A stretch of DNA of 64,000 nt from Bacteroidota bacterium (GTDB lineage Bacteria; Bacteroidota; Bacteroidia; Cytophagales; Cyclobacteriaceae), in NCBI GenBank assembly GCA_016178785.1, contig JACOSO010000085.1:62001-126000 (forward strand), written 5' to 3'. A program made the position numbers and the translations under genes. How positions within the stretch are numbered: the first letter of the stretch is position 1; the number at the start of each line of letters is the position of its first letter. Of the stretch, positions 60,813 through 64,000 are shown piece by piece. The notes beneath the pieces are model-generated. The model saw nothing but the letters and a program-made list of their open reading frames with translations, had not been told where the DNA came from and ran no database searches.

Positions 60813-61532
60813 TTACCTTTTGATTTTGAACGTAAGTGCAATCGAAAGCCTGGTAGCTATAGGTTCACCATTGATTGTTGCCGGTTTCCAACCGGGCATC
60901 GATTTAATTATGCGAAGACATTCTTCATCGAAGGCTGCGCCTAACGAGTTTTCAATTTTAATGTGATCGGGCTTCCCTTCCTTATTGATAGCAAAGGAGA
61001 CTGTAACAACCCCCTCAATTGAATCTCGCACCCCTACAGGATATTTTAGTTCATGATCAAAGTATTCATACAATGCAGGATAGCCATGGATCGGTTCTGC
61101 TTCAGTAAATTGAGAAGGCGTTATTTTTTTATCCTTCTGAATTGGTAGTGAGTTATTCTGATCCTTTGCTTTTAGTGCCGTTTTAGATTGATGCGCTACT
61201 TTTTTCTCCTGCCTCTTCGATTTTGGCATTGCCCGAATGACTTCTTGTTTTTTAGATTTTGCAGAGCTATCCGGTACGGAAATTTCGATTGATTGAGAAG
61301 GTGTCTCATTGATACTATGGTCTGATCTTGGGATTAAGAAATAAAGTGCGGTCGAAATAATTAATACGCCTGACGCAACATAGCCTGCGATATAAAACCA
61401 TTTTCTTGAAGAGTTGATTGGCCCCGTGGCTTTGTATGTCTCCAGCAGCTTTTCGAATTGCATATGGCTGCGGATTTGTTCATCAGAAAGTTCTGGCTTC
61501 TTCATTATTTTAACGTTGATATCTTGATTCAT
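60813..61532 (-). CDS. TonB C-terminal domain membrane protein, possible anti-sigma or transducer
   Basis: 239 aa with an N-terminal cytoplasmic segment (about 1-43, SDEQIRSHMQFEKLLETY), one membrane helix (about 46-66), a lysine-rich periplasmic spacer, and a TonB-type C-terminal domain (about 150-237: GVVTVSFAINKEGKPDHIKI, SMPGWKPATINGEP). It overlaps the sigma gene by 4 bases and the T9SS substrate lies 10 bases downstream. The layout resembles anti-sigma/transducer proteins that join an envelope signal to an ECF sigma, but no anti-sigma family motif is visible; that role is inference. Confidence 0.78.
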   Translation of the reverse strand: MNQDINVKIMKKPELSDEQIRSHMQFEKLLETYKATGPINSSRKWFYIAGYVASGVLIISTALYFLIPRSDHSINETPSQSIEISVPDSSAKSKKQEVIRAMPKSKRQEKKVAHQSKTALKAKDQNNSLPIQKDKKITPSQFTEAEPIHGYPALYEYFDHELKYPVGVRDSIEGVVTVSFAINKEGKPDHIKIENSLGAAFDEECLRIIKSMPGWKPATINGEPIATRLSIALTFKIKR

Positions 61533-62098
61533 AAAAGTTTCAGAAATATTTTCTTCATTTTATCAATGATGCGGTATGTACGCACCTTTGCATAGATTTC
61601 AGAAATGTTGAGGATTTCGGCCACCATCTTAAATGGCATATCTTCAAAAAACCTTAGTTCGATGATCTGAAGTTCATCGGGTTGGAGCTGTTGAAGTACC
61701 AGATGGAGTTTATTCTCTAATTGACTTTGTGGATCTTCAGGGAACATTTCTTCAAACAGGTGGTGAAAGGGAATATCTTCTACATACACTACTTTAGACC
61801 TCTTGCTCCTCCTGAAATAATCAGTGCATTCGTTGATTGCAATTCTGTATAGCCAGGAAGAGAAGGGTAAGCCTCGAAAATTAAATTGATGAATTCGCTG
61901 CATTGCTTTTAAAAAGATTTGCGAAGTGAGATCTGAGGCCAGGTCTCTGTCCTCCACACGGTGATAGACAAAGAGAAATATTCTTTTGAAATATTTTTCA
62001 TAAAGGGTCCGAAACCGGGCCGGGTCATTTTTAGCGGCCTCAATGGTTTCAGTCTCTTCTGTCTTTAGTACCTCGTCTGGGGGATTGAAAGTTTTCAA
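61529..62098 (-). CDS. ECF-type RNA polymerase sigma factor
   Basis: 189 aa. Region 2 (about 25-95) has RDLASDLTSQIFLKAMQRIH and SWLYRIAINECTDYFRR; region 4 (about 125-185) has LQPDELQIIELRFFEDMPFK and EILNISEIYAKVRTYRIIDK. It heads the minus-strand four-gene operon. The next gene overlaps its stop by 4 bases. It may direct transcription of the operon itself; the promoter upstream of 62098 is not recognisable by eye. Confidence 0.92.
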   Translation of the reverse strand: MKTFNPPDEVLKTEETETIEAAKNDPARFRTLYEKYFKRIFLFVYHRVEDRDLASDLTSQIFLKAMQRIHQFNFRGLPFSSWLYRIAINECTDYFRRSKRSKVVYVEDIPFHHLFEEMFPEDPQSQLENKLHLVLQQLQPDELQIIELRFFEDMPFKMVAEILNISEIYAKVRTYRIIDKMKKIFLKLL

Positions 62099-62293
62099 AA
62101 GGAGGGTGATTTTTTAGTGGTCGAACATTTAACATAAAATCGTAATCAGAACGCCAGTTGCCTTTGAAAGATACAGCCCCTCTTGGATAATTTCTTAAGA
62201 TATTAAGACATACCCTCGTCTTTTAGCCCTTTGAAATCACCAATAAAGTAATAAAATTGTAGACTGATCGATTAATATAATCAAGCAGTTTGT

Positions 62294-63568
62294 ATGAAGG
62301 AATCAACAGGAGTATCAAAAATATTCCGCATTCTTAAAAAGAACATCCGTTTGCTTCGGTCAGGTGCTGTTGATACGATCAGGAAGATTGAAGCCACGGC
62401 AAAAAAGACAGGCGATGTGCAAGTCATTCGATTAAGCAAACAGGAGAAAAAAAACCTGAAGGCGAAAATCAATGAAATCAACGCGCTTGCTGATAACCTT
62501 CAAAAAGATTTGATTGCTGAAGTAAAAAACAATACCACCAAACTAAAAACGGAAATTGAGAATCTTAACCGACAGAGAGATGCAGCCGACTCCAACAGTT
62601 ACTTGCTGGAGTACAAGAAAAAAGATTTGTTGTTGAAGACGGAAGAGCTTGAAAGCGCTTACGATGAGATTTCGAACAAGAACAAGGAATTGATGATGCA
62701 GCGTCTTCAAATCGACCGACAAGCGGAAGAACTGAGAGTGGCCAATACAGAGCTCCGGTCAAAAACAGAATCGCTGCTTGATCAATCAGATTACCTGCAC
62801 GAGGCTAATGAAACAATTGCCAACATGGTAGGCAGGTTAGAGTTGCAGAACGAAGAAATTCTCCGCAAGAATGAAGAGCTGCTTAATCTCAATGTCGAGA
62901 AAAACAATTTGATCGGAATCGTAGCGCACGACCTTAAGAGCCCATTGAATCAAATCAAAGGTTTGCTTTCCGTTGTGAAATTGACGGGCAAGGTCGATGA
63001 GGAGTCGGCTAAGTACTTAGAGATGATGGAGCAGAGCGCTGTGCGTCTTAACGAGATGATTGCAAAAATCCTGGATGTAGAAGCGATAGAATCGCGGCAA
63101 TTGAATTTGAAAATGGAACGGATCAGTATCTCTGAAATTTTAGGTAGTATCACTAGTCGTTATGAAAATGATGCTGCTAAAAAGAATATTAAGATCATTT
63201 CTCAAATAACAAACAATGTATTTGCACAGGCAGACAAAGGTTATGCGGAGCAAGTGTTGGAAAATCTGCTCTCAAATGCGATCAAGTTTTCTCCCTTTGA
63301 GCGAAATGTGTTCTTGAACTTAACGACTCATGATGATAAAACCATTTGCGAGATCAAAGATCAAGGGCCGGGCTTAAGTGAGGAAGACAAGAAAAAACTA
63401 TTTGGCAAATACCAAAAGCTGAGCGCTAAGCCAACCGGCAACGAAATTTCTACGGGCCTCGGACTATCCATTGTTAAGAAATTTGTGGAAGCCATGAACG
63501 GAGAAATCTGGTGTGAGAGTGAATTGGGGCAGGGAGCAAGTTTTTTTGTGAAGTTCGAAAGCAAATAA
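62294..63568 (+). CDS. soluble histidine kinase with long coiled coil
   Basis: 424 aa with no signal peptide or membrane helix. Residues 50-205 are a long charged coiled coil without a recognisable sensor domain. The kinase core has the H-box with H212 in VAHDLKSPLNQ, N-box VLENLLSNAIKFSP, DQGPGLS and GLGLSI. The core matches the TPR kinase at 34457 closely (shared LFGKY-KL-A-PT run). No regulator is adjacent. It is divergent from the sigma operon and may get its signal through protein contact. Confidence 0.9.
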   Translation: MKESTGVSKIFRILKKNIRLLRSGAVDTIRKIEATAKKTGDVQVIRLSKQEKKNLKAKINEINALADNLQKDLIAEVKNNTTKLKTEIENLNRQRDAADSNSYLLEYKKKDLLLKTEELESAYDEISNKNKELMMQRLQIDRQAEELRVANTELRSKTESLLDQSDYLHEANETIANMVGRLELQNEEILRKNEELLNLNVEKNNLIGIVAHDLKSPLNQIKGLLSVVKLTGKVDEESAKYLEMMEQSAVRLNEMIAKILDVEAIESRQLNLKMERISISEILGSITSRYENDAAKKNIKIISQITNNVFAQADKGYAEQVLENLLSNAIKFSPFERNVFLNLTTHDDKTICEIKDQGPGLSEEDKKKLFGKYQKLSAKPTGNEISTGLGLSIVKKFVEAMNGEIWCESELGQGASFFVKFESK

Positions 63569-63579
63569 TCAGGTGGACA

Positions 63580-64000
63580 ATGAAAAATGAAATATTGTGG
63601 ATGCTCTGCCTTTTCACAACAGCGCAGAATTTAAGTGGGCAAAATTTTGAGCGAATTCAATTCAATGAGAAAAACAAGGATGAATATTATTTATCTCTTA
63701 AGCCTCAATCGGGAAAAATTGTCGGAGCCCTGGTACTGCTGCCAGGCTATGGTGGAAAAGCAGAAGAAAATTTTCCTGAAACAAAGCTGTTCAATGTGGC
63801 TTATCTCAATGATATACTAACGGTTTCACTTTCTGAAGGGGAAAAAATCTATCCTGATGAGCAAGTCACCGATCTATTGAATCGAACGCTAGCCGATGTA
63901 GTAAAGAGATATTCAGTTCCCCAAGACCAGTTTATCATCGGAGGTTTTTCTGCAGGTGGTACAATCTCCATGAGGTATGCAGAATATTGCGTTGAGAATT
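63580..64000 (+). CDS. exported alpha/beta hydrolase, cut by the window end
   Basis: The frame starts at the ATG at 63580 (12 bases after the kinase gene) and is still open at the last base, 140 codons in. It begins MKNEILWMLCLFTTAQNLSG, a signal peptide, followed by GALVLLPGYGGKAEENF and the nucleophile elbow GGFSAGGTISMRY, both typical of the alpha/beta hydrolase fold. The catalytic Asp and His would lie beyond the window. Probably co-transcribed with the kinase. Substrate unknown. Confidence 0.78.
   Translation, partial: MKNEILWMLCLFTTAQNLSGQNFERIQFNEKNKDEYYLSLKPQSGKIVGALVLLPGYGGKAEENFPETKLFNVAYLNDILTVSLSEGEKIYPDEQVTDLLNRTLADVVKRYSVPQDQFIIGGFSAGGTISMRYAEYCVEN

Noticed and set aside
1-64000. 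tRNA, rRNA, CRISPR array, prophage or insertion sequence
   Set aside because: None was recognised on either strand; repeats present are short palindromes or word-like runs, not regularly spaced.

Overview
The window looks like chromosomal DNA of a Bacteroidota bacterium, most likely order Cytophagales. Supporting signs: type IX secretion (T9SS) genes with a gliding-type C-terminal sorting domain and a PorP/SprF protein; an ArgF' transcarbamylase of the kind that acts on acylated ornithine; Bacteroidota-style -7 boxes (TAnnTTTG) and few Shine-Dalgarno sequences; paired ECF sigma and membrane proteins; and MoxR/DUF58/transglutaminase genes. No rRNA, tRNA, CRISPR array, prophage or intact insertion sequence was seen.

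Layout. 1-1.7 kb: a Ste24-type protease and a DUF2721 membrane protein. 1.7-11.9 kb (minus strand): a long arginine operon, GNAT acyltransferase - argG - argC - proC - argD - argF' - argB - argE - nudK - argH, with word-like and palindromic repeats in its junctions, one of them inside the argG coding sequence. 12.3-15.0 kb (plus): a Kdo-type cluster, kdsA - transaldolase/CBS fusion - kdsC-like phosphatase. 15-25 kb: a GMC oxidoreductase, an ECF sigma/membrane pair, a small secreted domain protein, a GH172 protein, SDR, oligopeptidase B, DinB, DUF2214 and dienelactone hydrolase. 25-34 kb (minus): a glycosyltransferase, a TPR protein, a toxin-antitoxin pair with a frameshifted toxin, and MoxR - transglutaminase - DUF58. 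34-42 kb: a TPR histidine kinase, a porin-like protein, a truncated molybdenum hydroxylase remnant, VOC, AraC and patatin genes. 42-45 kb: a small acidic exported protein, a SulP transporter and a beta-carbonic anhydrase. 45.7-48.3 kb: a two-component system and an ArsR-family relic. 48.5-56.8 kb: an OmpA lipoprotein, a frameshifted methyltransferase, a 0.58 kb non-coding stretch with DnaA-box-like sites, a serine hydrolase, a DEAD-box helicase, a Tat-exported class V aminotransferase, AraC and SnoaL genes. 56.9-62.1 kb (minus): an ECF sigma - TonB - beta-propeller T9SS substrate - PorP/SprF-OmpA operon. 62.3-64 kb: a soluble histidine kinase and a hydrolase cut by the window end.

The most promising leads are (1) the transaldolase/fructose-6-phosphate-aldolase domain fused to a KdsD-type CBS pair between kdsA and a kdsC-like gene, where the arabinose-5-phosphate isomerase would be expected; (2) the self-contained T9SS surface-protein operon with its own sigma factor, TonB-like partner and a PorP/SprF protein fused to an OmpA peptidoglycan-binding domain; and (3) the ArgF' enzyme with Val at the residue that separates succinylornithine- from acetylornithine-specific enzymes.

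Several genes are broken or decaying (ParE-like toxin, ArsR regulator, IorB-like hydroxylase, methyltransferase). Calls rest on reading translated sequence and remembered family motifs; no database search was run.
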